From Panonychus citri (lineage: Eukaryota > Arthropoda > Arachnida > Trombidiformes > Tetranychidae), in contig NW_026515540.1 in NCBI RefSeq assembly GCF_014898815.1, forward strand, positions 806,001 to 870,000: DNA of 64,000 nt. The letters run 5' to 3'. A model generated the notes under the pieces. It searched no databases. It saw only the letters and a list, made by a program, of their open reading frames with translations, and was not told the origin of the DNA. This document shows, in pieces, positions 14,509 to 25,417 of the stretch. How positions within the stretch are numbered: the stretch's first letter is position 1; each line of letters begins with the position of its first letter. Both the position numbers and the translations under genes were made by a program.

Positions 14509-15003
14509 ATGGCTTACAAAGCATTTCCAACAGGACCAGGATTAAATTCGGGTAAAGTTAATGTTTACAATGACATTCTAGTCGAGGTCAAGGATTATGT
14601 CTCTGGAAAATTGACCACTGAGATCGATGGACCATCTAGAGTGACAATTTCATACATAGATAATCATGATGGAACTCTGAAAATCTCATATAAACCAACG
14701 ATCCCTGGTGATTATACAATTGTCCTCAAATTGGATACGTTTCATTTACCTGGAAGTCCATTCAGAGTAAAGGTAAAAGGTTTGGGTCCAATTGGGTTAC
14801 TATCATCAACCGGTGGTTCTGGTAAATCGGGTTACATTAGGTCATCCAGCTCACTGAGACCGGCTACATTTAATACATCAGCTGATTACATGTGGATTAA
14901 CAAACCAACCACTGGAGTTAAATTAACCATTAACGGAGCCAATCCCAATTTACCTGATTATCTTGGTAAGACTCCCATTGAAACTGCTCGTTTTACAATC
15001 TAA
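14509..15003 (+). CDS. small protein with one filamin/ABP280 repeat
   Basis: An intronless frame of 164 residues. Residues about 5-93 form one complete filamin-type immunoglobulin-like repeat: it opens with a GPGL turn and contains the hallmark DGPSRV, DNHDGTL, YKPTIPGDY and LPGSPFRVKV segments in order. Residues 94-125 are a Gly/Ser-rich linker and the last ~40 residues have no recognised fold. Normal filamins carry actin-binding CH domains and 20 or so such repeats; none are seen nearby. The protein could act as a single interaction module or be a fragment split from a filamin gene. There is no signal peptide, so a cytosolic location is likely. Domain identity is secure; function is unknown. 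Confidence 0.75.
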   Translation: MAYKAFPTGPGLNSGKVNVYNDILVEVKDYVSGKLTTEIDGPSRVTISYIDNHDGTLKISYKPTIPGDYTIVLKLDTFHLPGSPFRVKVKGLGPIGLLSSTGGSGKSGYIRSSSSLRPATFNTSADYMWINKPTTGVKLTINGANPNLPDYLGKTPIETARFTI

Positions 15004-15980
15004 TGATATTAACAATCAATCAATCATCATCCATATTATCAACTAATACCATTGTGATTATCTGGAGCATTTAGTTAAGTATTCATCATCTTTGACCTTT
15101 TCTTTTCTTCCTGATTAATTCATGAAACTTTATCAGGCTTCAGGTAATCATCTTCATCTCCATCAACATCAACATTATCATGAAACATCATAAATATCAT
15201 CATATTGGTATTAAAATGATTGAAAATATTTACCAACATTGATTATCTTGTTGATCTTCTTGATTTAATTTCTTGTTTTGTTTTCTCATTTAAATTAATA
15301 CCAATAAAAAGAAATGTTGAAAAGGATTTACAATTTAAACCGGATTAAGATTAAGACAAAGGTTAAATCTTGAGTTTCCAATTTCAATATTATTATTATC
15401 AAAGGTTTCGTGGTTATTATTAAGATTAATAAGTTTCTAGATTGATTTTTACCGAGATACAACAATCAAGTGACTTTTTAAAAATCCTTTTCCAATTTCA
15501 TTAATTGATTGATTGTAATTTACAATTTACCATAAGTTAATCAACTAATTATTACAATCAATTGTCAATGATTAATTTAAGTGTTTTAAAATCAAGGCTG
15601 TTAAATGTACCGTATGGTTTGTAAACAAATATTATTAGAAACAAAGTTTACAATAACAATTAATTTACTATCAAGATCACAATGATTTAGCATGAGGATG
15701 ATTATTTATCATCTAATTATTGATTCTCACACTAATCAATCAATCAATCAACAATTGAATATAATTGTCTTTACTTTTTCAATCAATTTTGTCCAAATGA
15801 AAATTGTTTTTGTTTTTCAAATTGTATTGATAATAATTTCATTTACTCTCATTGAGTATTTAATGTTAATTTATTGTTAATTGTATTATTAATGATGATA
15901 ATGATGATTCAGCTCCATGTTCATTAAATCAGTGTAATCAAAATGATTGAATTAATTGTTTCAATACTCGATGAGCCACC
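15004..15980. other. intergenic, no gene seen
   Basis: AT-rich sequence between the filamin-repeat gene and the protease gene. The 62-codon frame at 15692-15880 is hydrophobic by composition and unsupported. A good start context (GCCACCATGAG) at the downstream end marks the protease start. Confidence 0.6.
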
Positions 15981-18202
15981 ATGAGAGTGACAACTCACCT
16001 GAAAACTTGTTTCTCTCTGTTAATTGTTGTCATTTGTGTTGCCGATCAATCAAATGGCCTTTACCCGACTTATAATCTTGATCTTGAACCCAACGGGTCA
16101 ATCGAAGTGTCTTCAAGTGAATTAACTCAATTACCAAGTAATAATGTTGGTTATAAGTCAATGTACATTGAGGTAAGAATTACAAAGTTAATTGTTGATT
16201 CGTAATTGATTAATTGTCGATTCAATTTAATCTCTTTCAGTCCGAGAAATCAAATGCTAATGGTTACATTGATTTACTTATGGAAAACATTCAATCAAAC
16301 TTGACCACTTGCCCCTTCGGGATTTTCATCATTGATCAAAACGATACAATTGTCGAGTAAGTTAATCATCATCACAATTTGAAGATCAATTGCTAATTTA
16401 TATGATTTAAATATTAATTTTCTAAATTGTTAGATATGACGAGCAACAAGAACGAGTTTGGATTTTTGTTGATTCTTTTGATTTTAACTTGACTATTTGT
16501 TCAAACGCAATTAAGAACAATTCAAATTTGATTGTTAAACGATTTGAGACCAGTTGTTATAAGCGATTCACTAGACAGGATTTTGATTCGTTTTCCGTTT
16601 GGATTCCGGCCTGGAATGGAACTGAACCATTTCGATGTGTTTGGTTTATTGAGAATCCAGACAAGGCCACTGTAGATGTGACCTTTTCTTTTCGATATCG
16701 GAAAAAAGATCAACCGATCGGCCATCAGTTGGATTTTCTTGTTTCCATTGAAACAAATGATGGTGAAATTATTCCAACCATAGTTAATCAAACTTCAATG
16801 AGACAAATTACTTCTGATAGTCAGTTAATTGCGATGGAGTATATTGCCTTACAACCTGTTGGTAAACAACTTAAATTACAATATAAAATGTTACCAAAAG
16901 ATTCATCAACAGCCTTAACAATTAACAATCAACCATTAAGTTATCCAGTCAACACTCAATGTTGTAAGTAATTTGATTTGATTTGAGCTGATTAAAAGTG
17001 TCTAATTGTTTCAATTCTTAACGTTTATTTTATCAAACAGTTTGTGGTAGTGAAAATATGGAACAACGGATTGTCGGTGGTCAAGAGGTCAATCCAAAGC
17101 ATCGCTATCCATGGATGGTGGCCTTTCTCAAGTCCAACGGTGAACCATTTTGTGGAGGGACAATAATCAATAATCAATATGTTTTAACGGCAGCTCATTG
17201 TTTTGATAATACATCAAATACGGCCTACAATAGTCCAAGAGCCGTCAAAATGGCCATAGGAGCTCACGATCTATCAGTGGATCGAACCTATTATCGAATT
17301 CGTTCCGTTCGAATCCATGAAAGTTACAAGCGAACCGGATCAGCTCTTTATAATGACATTGCTTTGGTTCGTATCGAAGGTAATTTAACCTTTGATCAGT
17401 TCACTGTGAGTCCGATTTGTTTACCATCACCGGAAATGGTGCTTTTTAATAATCTAACTGTCGCCGGGTGGGGATTCACCAACGAAGATGGTGTTGCAAG
17501 TAAAGTGCTTCGAGATGTAACCTTGCCTTATGTAACTAATCGCGAGTGTCAAGAGTTTCATGGTGAAGTGATCACTTCGAGTATGATGTGTGCCGGAGGC
17601 AATCAAGATGAAGATTCGTGTCAAGGTGACTCAGGATCCCCGCTGATGGCACGAAAAGATGGTTCTATCTATGCTGTCGGCTTGGTATCTTTTGGCCTTG
17701 GATGTGGTCGACCCTATTACTATGGTGTTTACACTCGCATCTCAAAATATCTCAAATGGATCTCGGATAACACGGTGGGCGCTAAATCGTGTCCAGACAA
17801 ACCGATTGTACCAGTGACAACTTTATCACCAATCGGTCAGCAATCAACGGGACTACCTGTTCATTCAACAAGTCCTGGTACAACAATTAAAAATGGAATA
17901 AATTCTAAACCAATTTATCCAAATTTAGATGATTGTGGTATAATGAATATCGCTTCATCGAGAGTGATTGGTGGTAAAGAAACAAATTCCAATGAATATC
18001 CATGGATGGTAAGTAATTGATTAGAATCAGTTAATCATTCAAGTTCACTGTCTCACAATTTCACTCTTTCTCTTTCCCTAACAATTAAATCAATCACCTT
18101 CACAATCAAGGCTGCTTTAGGCTACAGGAAGGATTTTATCGGTGGTGGAGTTGTAATTGCTCCGTATTACATTTTGACCTCTGCAAATAAGATCAAGAAA
18201 TT
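15981..18202 (+). CDS. secreted trypsin-like serine protease, second domain decayed
   Basis: Five exons whose phases agree: 15981-16172, 16241-16356, 16434-16963, 17041-18008, 18111-18202 (about 632 residues so far; no proper 3' end found). A signal peptide (residues 1-26) precedes an N-terminal region of about 250 residues, Cys-containing and possibly CUB-like. The trypsin domain begins RIVGG (Ile about 290). The triad is His in TAAHC (~332), Asp in NDIAL (~385) and Ser in GDSGSP (~477). Asp six residues before the serine and glycines at the pocket predict cleavage after Lys/Arg. A Pro/Thr/Ser linker leads to a second domain starting RVIGG, where His and both cysteines around the first disulfide are replaced (ILTSANK in place of LTAAHC). 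After exon 5 the frame cannot be continued, so this domain is inactive and probably broken. Zymogen activation and extracellular action are inferred from the family. Confidence 0.8.
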
Positions 18203-18279
18203 GTAAGTTCAATCAACTAGTTGTTGTAATTGTTAACAATTGGTTAACTTTTCTTTGAAAATCGCCTCATTACCTCTAA

Positions 18280-18440
18280 CACCATAAAGGTTGAAATATG
18301 CAAGACTTGATTGAGCGCATCCTTCAAATCATGATCCGGTTCACGACGGAAAACGTTTTTAAATACGACAGTCCGTTCTCTACCGACTTTTTTACCGATT
18401 TTATTCTGAGAAAAAAAAGACGAGAAAAAATAATAAGATT
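18280..18440 (+). pseudogene. remnant of the next exon of the second protease domain
   Basis: Just downstream of exon 5, the translation TIKVEI (18281-18298) followed in another frame by DLIER...TTENVF...TDFFTDFIL resembles the stretch of a trypsin domain from the strand after the His loop to the catalytic-Asp segment. The two parts lie in different frames, and no acceptor I can find restores the phase set by exon 5. After about 18440 the similarity fades into A-rich sequence. I read it as a decaying exon. The resemblance is weak, so coincidence is possible. Confidence 0.4.
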
Positions 18441-18950
18441 GAGAAAAGTTCAAGACAAAAAAAACCAAGAGAAAATACAACCTTGTACAAAGGATTGAAC
18501 TTCTTGCGTTTGATTGTTTTCATTGAGATTTTTCTTAGAGATATGGAAGAGATTGACATTTTGTCGATTTTTTTGGTTAAAAGGCTGATATTTTGAGGAG
18601 ACGCATCGGTTAGGTTGGATTCAGATTTAATCTTAATGGGCAGAGAAAAAGATTGTTACTACTTAGCTCTAGAAGATTTAACTATGAGTTGCCGAGACTC
18701 GAAACTTGACTGGTATGAGTTTGAGCGATACTAAATTGAACATGAATGACCTCTAAATGACCTTCGGGGACCTTGAGGGTTAATAAAAGCCTTAATAATC
18801 CTTGATAAGTATTTATCATTGAATAACCTTGACCTTGCAATATGACAATCAAGCATCGCCTAAAGTTTTATGCATATTGTAACTCGAGTCTGGAGTCTAA
18901 ATACCCAAAGCGAAAAAATTATTCAAGAAAAACTTATTGGAAACTTAGTT
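18441..18950. other. intergenic, no gene seen
   Basis: No supportable frame. It includes A-rich sequence following the decayed protease exon. A short match occurs near its end: TTCAGTTTATTGGGCAAA (from 18959) also occurs in the start of the coding sequence at 24512, within the signal-peptide end (about 24580-24597). Confidence 0.5.
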
Positions 18951-18985
18951 AGGTAAAATTCAGTTTATTGGGCAAAGAAAATTGG

Positions 18986-19840
18986 TTGGTCTATAATTTA
19001 GTTACAGTTTTTTCTCCCATATTTTGATCTTTTTGACTGCTGCCATCTAAAGATTAAAAAATTAGAATTTAAGATTAAGTGTGAAATCTAAGGTTAAACT
19101 TCACACTAATTAATCAATTGACCAATGAATGGTTTGTTTAATTTATTTTAAAGACTGTTGCCGACAAAAAATTACAGTCAGATGAACAAAATTTTGTTCG
19201 ATGACTTAAGATTGTCTTTCTTTTCTTAAATTCTAATTTTTTAATCTTTAGATGGCAGCAGTCAAAAAGATCAAAATATGGGAGAAAAAACTGTAATTGC
19301 TCTTAGTTGAATCGATTGATATCTTGAGATGAAAACAAATGAAAACTTAAATTAAACAAAACCTATTAATAAGAACAACTTTTTGATTGTTGTTAATCAG
19401 AGGGAAACAATTGTTCGGCATGTAAACAACAATTAAACGATAAATTATATCGAAATAAATTGTAAATCATCAACATTTCAAAAACTAAAACGAACCGTTA
19501 GCTATTTTAGAAAACTGGACTGGTCAAGATTCTGTGAAAAATAATTAAGAAAACGAAGGAAGAAAAAATTTAATCAACTAGAGCAAAGGAAACGGGAAAC
19601 AAATCTCAATACGATTAATTAACACTCGAATCTCAAGTCGGAAGAAAACTCAATCACAAGAGAAATAGAGGTTAATTGTTAAACATGGAAAAACAATCTA
19701 ACAATTAACTAACACACTCACATTCACATTAAAGTTTTAATATAAATCATCATTAATGAATTGCTTAATTGCTCCAATAGAAATCACTTTAATCACAATT
19801 AACAATGACACCTTTCAACAGAAATGGCTTTTTCTTTGTG
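18986..19840 (+). repeat. mosaic block built from copied fragments
   Basis: In order: 18986-19004 matches 23509-23527; a MITE occupies 19005-19293; 19296-19484 matches 23687-23871; 19487-19535 matches about 24264-24316; 19536-19840 matches 12971-13275. The first pieces are colinear with the upstream region of the gene at 24512 but lack two stretches present there (about 159 and 391 bp). The block then switches without a gap to sequence from behind chaoptin. Differences are scattered substitutions, so these are true old copies. It has no coding content. Confidence 0.8.
19005..19293. mobile_element. 289-bp MITE with 69-bp perfect inverted repeats
   Basis: Terminal inverted repeats 19005-19073 and 19225-19293 agree over 69 bases, beginning CAGTTTTTTCTCCCATATTT. 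TA flanks both ends (19003-19004 and 19294-19295). The related sequence at 23509-23700 lacks the element and reads AGTTAATTGCTCTTA across the site, so it serves as an empty-site comparison with one TA. It has no open frame. Tc1/mariner-type mobilisation is inferred from the TA target. It shares the CAG terminus but not the internal sequence of the 222-bp element in chaoptin. Each arm carries TAGATGGCAGC. Confidence 0.85.
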
Positions 19841-20093
19841 CCGATGTCCGTCAAGCTTTGCCCTGGATCACTTTTGTAACGGGAGCTGAAACACTTTGAT
19901 CTATTATTTATAATATCAAATAAAAGACTAAAAAAATTAGATCAATTCATTTATTTTTTCAAGCTCGAAACTCTTTAATTGTATCAAGTTTAATTCATAT
20001 GAAATAGTCGTTTAAAAAAAACATCAATCCGAAGGCATAAAACATTGAATGTGAATGAAAAGATCACAATCTGAATTGCAATGAATCAAAATC

Positions 20094-21066
20094 TTAACTT
20101 AGAAAAGTGGTCATTAAATCGTGATTTTGATCTAAAATGTTCTTAGGGATTTTTAAAGGGTTTAGACATTCACGAATTTTTCTAATTCGAGGTAAATCTT
20201 CATAGCATTCCGGTCGATTTTGGTTTAAATTTTGGCTTATTTGAGGTTCGTTGATTGTTCCTTCAACCTGAGGATTGGATGTCAATCCGTTGGCTTGTCC
20301 GGGCAACCACCAGGCTTCAGAGGTTAAAAAATCTTTCTCATCTTTATCATCAACTGACTCAACCATTTCAATCAAATTTTCGATTATGGCCAAAACAATT
20401 GATGCTTCACGGTCATCAAGTTTAACTGGAAATCTTCCGTCGAGTATTGATTGAAAATAAGAGTGAACAGCTTGATAATTAACCTTCTCTTCGTCATGAA
20501 TACAGCTCGTACTTTCACCACCATTTTCGTCGATATTTATATTCTCCATGGATCCTGATCTGGTGGAGAAAAGTTTTCCCATTTCTACAAAAACATCTTT
20601 CAATGTTTGCGAGAAATCGTCACACTTGGCATCAAATGGAACACAATAGGAAATAATCGATGACCACTGAGCGATATTTTTCATCTCTGGATACGAATCA
20701 ATAAAATTCTCTCTCTGGCTTAATTCCCTTCCTTTTTTCTCGTACGATTCAATCAAAAATCTGTAAAAATGAAACAACAAAACAAAACAAAACAAAACAT
20801 GATTAGTATCGTTTTCAAGGATAATCAACAACCTGAAGACTCGTATTTATATAGGTAATTAGGATTAAACAAAGAATTAGTAGATTTTAAACTTACTTAA
20901 TCTCAGGCAGAGTATTTGATGGTAAATATGTTTTCAGTAAATCCAAATCGGAGATAACACTTGGTCCATTCTCTTTCAAGGCTTTAAGTAGTTGCTCTTT
21001 TTCATTATATTTATATTCACATTCATCTTCAACAATTTTACACTTTCCTTTGCCCCTACGAGCCAT
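20094..21066 (-). CDS. unknown nuclear-type protein, possibly SNAPC2-like
   Basis: Two exons on the minus strand, 21066-20897 and 20760-20094, joined AA|A (donor GTAAGT, acceptor TTTACAG), give 278 residues. The N-terminus is basic (MARRGKGK). Residues about 22-75 look like a Myb/SANT-type helical unit: an acidic-aromatic start, NEKEQLLKALK, then LKTYLP, LPEI and FLIESYEKKG. This order resembles the N-terminal part of snRNA-activating protein complex subunit 2 (SNAPC2), which helps recruit Pol II/III to snRNA genes. The rest is acidic and poorly conserved-looking, with a possible helix-rich region at about 140-185. The gene is divergent from EIF3E across 274 bp. SNAPC2 assignment is a guess; the gene model itself is solid. 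Confidence 0.6.
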
Positions 21067-21340
21067 GATTAATTTCGTTCTGATGATAAACAAGATGAAA
21101 ACTCAGTGGTTCATGAAGATTCAGTTTATCAAAACAAGAATCTGAAAGTTGTTTTGAAAAGCACTTGTTGTCACTTCGTTCAGATGGCGACACATTCGTC
21201 GAATTTCAAGCAGCGCCATCTAAGGGAAGAAAATGATTATCCGGTTTTAGGAAAATCTTGTTGATGATTAAACACGTGTTATAATTGTTAATTGTTTTCT
21301 ATTTAATCTAATTAATTAATTTACGATTTAATTTATCATT
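21067..21340. promoter_or_regulatory. shared divergent promoter, SNAPC2-like gene / EIF3E
   Basis: Only 274 bp separate the two start codons. The middle contains CAGATGGCG at 21181-21189 and, in the opposite orientation, AGCGCCATCTA at 21212-21222 (reverse complement TAGATGGCGCT). Such ATGGC cores resemble CTCF or YY1/Pho sites typical of housekeeping promoters. There is no TATA box. Confidence 0.6.
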
Positions 21341-22930
21341 ATGGCTGAATGGGAACTTACGAATAAATTAGGAACCTACTTAGATCGACATTTGGTCTTT
21401 CCTTTGTTAGAGTTCTTGTCTACTCATGAGGTAAGTTTGGTGGTTTTTTTCATTTTTTTCTATATTAATGTTGATTGATATTTATTGTCATCTTTTTTTT
21501 GCCTTCATCATCAATTTATTAATTTATTATTTGGTGTTTTTTTTTCTTCCTGACCGGTTGTTTTGTTTAATTTGTTTGGTTTGTTTAGATTTACGAGGAA
21601 AATGAATTACTTCAAGTCAAATTGGATCTTCTTAATAATACCAATATGGTTGACTTTTCAGTTGATGTTTGGAAACAGCTCAATCCTGATCTTGCTGATT
21701 CACCGCCTGATCACTTTTTTGAGAAAAGAAATGGAGTTGTATCACAATTGAAAGAACTTGAAAATGTTACCAGGCCAATTTTAGCTTTACTAACCGACGA
21801 AACTATTAGCCAAGAGATAGCTAAAGCTCGAGATGTCCGCCAATTGTTGGATTACTTACAAAAAAATCACGGAGTAAGAGAATTGAAAATTTTACCAATC
21901 AAGTGGTTGACACTTAATTTTACTAAACTTTCTTTCTTTTTTGCTTTTTTCTTGACAGTTTAATCCTGATATGGTTGACAGTTTATTGGAATTTGCTAAA
22001 TTTCAATATGAATGTGGTAATTACTCTGGTGCCGCTCAGTATTTATCTTCTCATCGAATGTTGATTTCACCAAATGATAAAAATTACCTTAGCAATTTAT
22101 GGGGTAAATTAGCCTGTGAAATACTAATGCAAAGATGGGAAGTTGCTTTGGAAGATTTCAATCGTCTCAAGGAATTTATCGATAGCTATCCGTTCTTTGC
22201 TAATCAATTACACTTGTTACAGCAAAGAACTTGGTTAATCCATTGGAGTTTATTTATATTTTTCAATCACTCACAAGGACGAGATATGTTGATCGATATG
22301 TTTTTGGAGAAGAAAGCAAATTATCCTAAACAACAAACCAACAATCCTTATTTGAATGCTGTCCAAACGATGTGCCCTCACATTTTGAGATATCTAACAA
22401 CTTCCGTTATTACTCATCGTAAGCGACGTGAACACATGAAAGAATTGGTTAAAGTTATCCAACAAGAATCATACACTTACCGTGACCCAATCACCCAATT
22501 TGTCGAGTGTCTCTGTGTAAACTTTGATTTCGATGGAGCTCAAAAGAAGCTTCGTGAATGTGTCGAAGTTTTCGAACACGATTTCTTCTTAGTGGCTTTA
22601 AAAGACGATTTCATTGAAAATGCTCGTCTTTTTGTCTTCGAGATTTTCTGTCAAATCCATGAATGTATATCCATCGGAATGTTGGCCGAAAAACTGAACA
22701 TGACTCCAGAAGATGCGGAGAAATGGATCGCCAACCTTATTCGACAAGCAAGACTTGATGCCAAGATCGATTCTAAATTAGGTCATGTGGTCATGGGAAC
22801 TCAAGCGGTTTCACCATATCAACAATTGATTGAGAAAACCAAAGCCATGGGAATCCGATGTCAAGTTCTTACCATGAATCTGGAAAAGAAATTACATTCT
22901 GTACAAGAAAGAGGTTGGGATCTTTCTTAA
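21341..22930 (+). CDS. EIF3E: eukaryotic translation initiation factor 3 subunit E (INT6)
   Basis: Three exons, 21341-21430, 21589-21873 and 21959-22930, all joined in phase 0, encode 448 residues; human eIF3e has 445. The protein begins MAEWELTNKL and contains the family's LDRHLVFPLLEFLS, FQYECGNYSGAAQYL, QQRTWLIHWSLF, TMCPHILRYLTT and VIQQESYTYRDPITQFVECL segments in order. The PCI domain occupies roughly residues 280-400 (winged helix around ARLDAKIDSKLGHVVMG). eIF3e is a core octamer subunit of eIF3, binding the 40S ribosome and eIF4G in the cytoplasm. A short insertion rich in Lys/Gln/Asn (near KKANYPKQQTNN) precedes the YLNAVQTMC segment. A polyadenylation signal AATAAA lies at 22977. 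The gene looks intact. Confidence 0.97.
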
Positions 22931-24511
22931 ATATAACAATTTAATCATTTGATATTTGATTAAATATCTCCAATCAAATAAATGTAATTTGAAAGCTTAA
23001 TTGTCAATCTTTTTTTTTGCAATTAAAAACTGGTAAATAATTTTACTTTAATTATTATGATTGTCATCAAATATCCACTAATGATGAAGAGCGCATTTCA
23101 TTTAAATCAATCATTTTTCACATTTGATCCTAATTTTATACCAACACAATTGCTATTCAATTAATTTAAATGTCGATTAACTAAAGAAAAGCGAAAAGTA
23201 AAAGTGACCAACAATTAAAATTTTAATTCTCTTTTTTTTTCCAATTTATTTTTGGTCACAATTCAGTTTTCTCAAAGACAACCTACTGTGGCCTCTTACT
23301 AAACAATCAACTGATTGTTGTATTCAAATTGAATTCACTTGATTGTATTTATAGTTATTTTTGTTGATCTGATGTTTATCTAATTGTGGTTGTCGATGAA
23401 GATTAACAATCATAAATCAGTTGGGATTCGGTAGCAATTTAATATTAGATTGTATATTGTTACCTTTCATCGAGTGTTGAACAATTTGTTTATTTATATG
23501 TGTGTTGATTGGTCTATAATTTAGTTAATTGTTCAATTAACCTTGAACATTTTCCCTCAATTAGGTAACTAAGGAAAAAGATAATCAACTTTTTGATCGT
23601 AAGTTTGATTGTTAACTAATCTAAATCATCTTCAGACAATTAATAGTAAGCAAAAAAAAGATGTAATTTAATAAGAAATTAAAGTTAATTGCTCTTATTT
23701 GAATCGATTGATATCTTGACATGAAAACAAATGAAAACTTAAATTAAACAAAACCTATTAATAAGAACAACTTTTTGATTGTTGTTAATCAGAGGGAAAC
23801 AATTGGTCGGCATGTAAACAACAATTAAACGATAAATTATATCGAAATAAATTGTAAATCATCAACATTTAAAATATCGAATTACGATAATAAAGATAAT
23901 ACAATCAAAGGGAGAAAATTGCGAAAAAGAAAAACAAATTTCGGTTAATAGTTGATTTTGTTTCGAAATTAAAAACAAGCTTAAATCGTTGATTACATGT
24001 TGATGTTGATCATGATGAAGATGAAGCTACTTCCTAACTCAAGTTTAGATGATGATGGAAATGATGATGATGATGATGAACATTTTTCCGGGCCAATTGA
24101 GAGTGAAAGTCAAAGTAAAACCAAGAAGGAGGAAGAAAATTTGATGAGGATGAAGAAAGAGTAAAAAGAAAGAGAAAAAGGAAGATAATATTTTACCGGG
24201 TCAATCATCATCTTCTTTCATCATCATCATCAAGCCGAATGAGATATTTTTAATTGTCGATAAACTAAAACGAACCGTTAGTTACTTTAGAAAACTGGAC
24301 TGGTCAAGATTCTGTGTTGATTTTAATATCGGAAAGAGAGGAAACGAAATTTACTAATCAACATGTGATTTTGTTTTTTAAATCAACAATCGAAAATCAT
24401 TCAAAAGTGTCAACAGTTAAATTGCCAAAGAGTTAAATTCGACAACAATTAAGTTTCTTTTGATTAGTTTTTGTTCATTCGATTTCTCCTCGATCATAAA
24501 CTGACCACAAT
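22931..24511. other. intergenic, EIF3E to secreted orphan gene
   Basis: No gene is seen. It contains the EIF3E 3' UTR, the two blocks (23687-23871 and about 24264-24316) that recur in the mosaic at 19 kb, and between them a GAT-rich tract (about 24000-24240). The last 200 bp presumably hold the promoter of the gene at 24512. Confidence 0.6.
23687..24316 (+). repeat. source-like copy of the 19-kb mosaic
   Basis: 23687-23871 matches 19296-19484 and 24264-24316 matches 19487-19535, with scattered substitutions (for example GGTCGGCATG against GTTCGGCATG). The 391 bp between the two blocks, including the GAT-rich tract, are absent from the other copy, so either they were deleted there or inserted here. 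Confidence 0.75.
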
Positions 24512-25417
24512 ATGAGGATTAGTGTTTTCCTGTGTCCAGTTTTATTAATCATCTGTGTCCATCTCAATGGTGCAACTTTATTCAGTTTATTGGGCAAAAA
24601 AAATTACATCTTAGCCAAACCAAGGATCATAATTAAGCCCAAAATTTACATTGGTACCCACCCGCTCTTGTTGGGCAAGAAAAAGGCCCTTGCCGCTAAA
24701 GCCGTCGCTGGACTGGGGGTGGTCGGTATCCTAAAGAAGCTTAAACCTAAGATTTCACTGCCCAAGATTGAACTTCCTCGATTTGGTTTACCTAAGATCC
24801 CGTTATCTTTTTCCGTTTCCTTGGACAAACCAAATGAATCAACTAACGAGGATGAAGTTGAAGATGCTGCTGAAGCTGCAGCTGATGCGGTCAGAAATGC
24901 AGCTCACGATGATGTTGACCACATTGACCATCATTCCTTGACCTCAAAGAAACTTTCCTCTTCCAAATATTCAGATTTATCCTGGATAAGTGACCCACCT
25001 GTTGGATTTTCACCTTACGATGATGAATTTTCAGTCGGTGAATCGAAAGCACATCGAAGTGACAAATTAAAACAGCAACAAAAACAATCAACTAAATCAA
25101 ATCAACAATCATCGCCGTCAACCTCATCATCATCGTCACAATCAAGTGGCTCATCTAATTCATATCGTTCACGAGATGGTAAATATTATCCAGGTTCAAG
25201 TTACAATTCAAAATCAAATAATTATCCAATTAACCCTTTATCCTCATCTAATTATCAAGCTAATGATGATGAGGAAGATTTCAAGGCGAAATTCAAGCCA
25301 AAAGAAATTAGTAAATCATCAACTCGAATCTCGAATAACAATAATAATAAACAATTAAGACGACGACCTGTTAAAAGTGATGATGATGACGAAGATGATG
25401 CCGATGATGAAAGATAG
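24512..25417 (+). CDS. secreted basic-to-acidic protein of unknown function
   Basis: One exon of 301 residues, not recognised. A signal peptide (residues 1-21, ending near NGA) is followed by a Lys/Pro/Ile-rich basic segment (to about residue 105) with two LLGKK motifs, an Ala/Val/Gly hydrophobic patch (LAAKAVAGLGVVGIL) and a run of PKI/PKIELP/PKIP units. The middle is acidic and Ala-rich. The second half is disordered Ser/Gln/Asn/Asp with a final Asp/Glu tail (DDDDEDDADDE). There are no cysteines in the mature part that I can see, so it is not a disulfide-rich venom or cuticle type. AATAAA lies at 25596. It could be an extracellular matrix, silk or saliva component; the sequence does not say which. 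Confidence 0.65.
   Translation: MRISVFLCPVLLIICVHLNGATLFSLLGKKNYILAKPRIIIKPKIYIGTHPLLLGKKKALAAKAVAGLGVVGILKKLKPKISLPKIELPRFGLPKIPLSFSVSLDKPNESTNEDEVEDAAEAAADAVRNAAHDDVDHIDHHSLTSKKLSSSKYSDLSWISDPPVGFSPYDDEFSVGESKAHRSDKLKQQQKQSTKSNQQSSPSTSSSSSQSSGSSNSYRSRDGKYYPGSSYNSKSNNYPINPLSSSNYQANDDEEDFKAKFKPKEISKSSTRISNNNNNKQLRRRPVKSDDDDEDDADDER

Noticed and set aside
15692..15880. 62-codon hydrophobic frame
   Set aside because: Composition-driven in AT-rich DNA; the real start of the neighbouring gene is at 15981.
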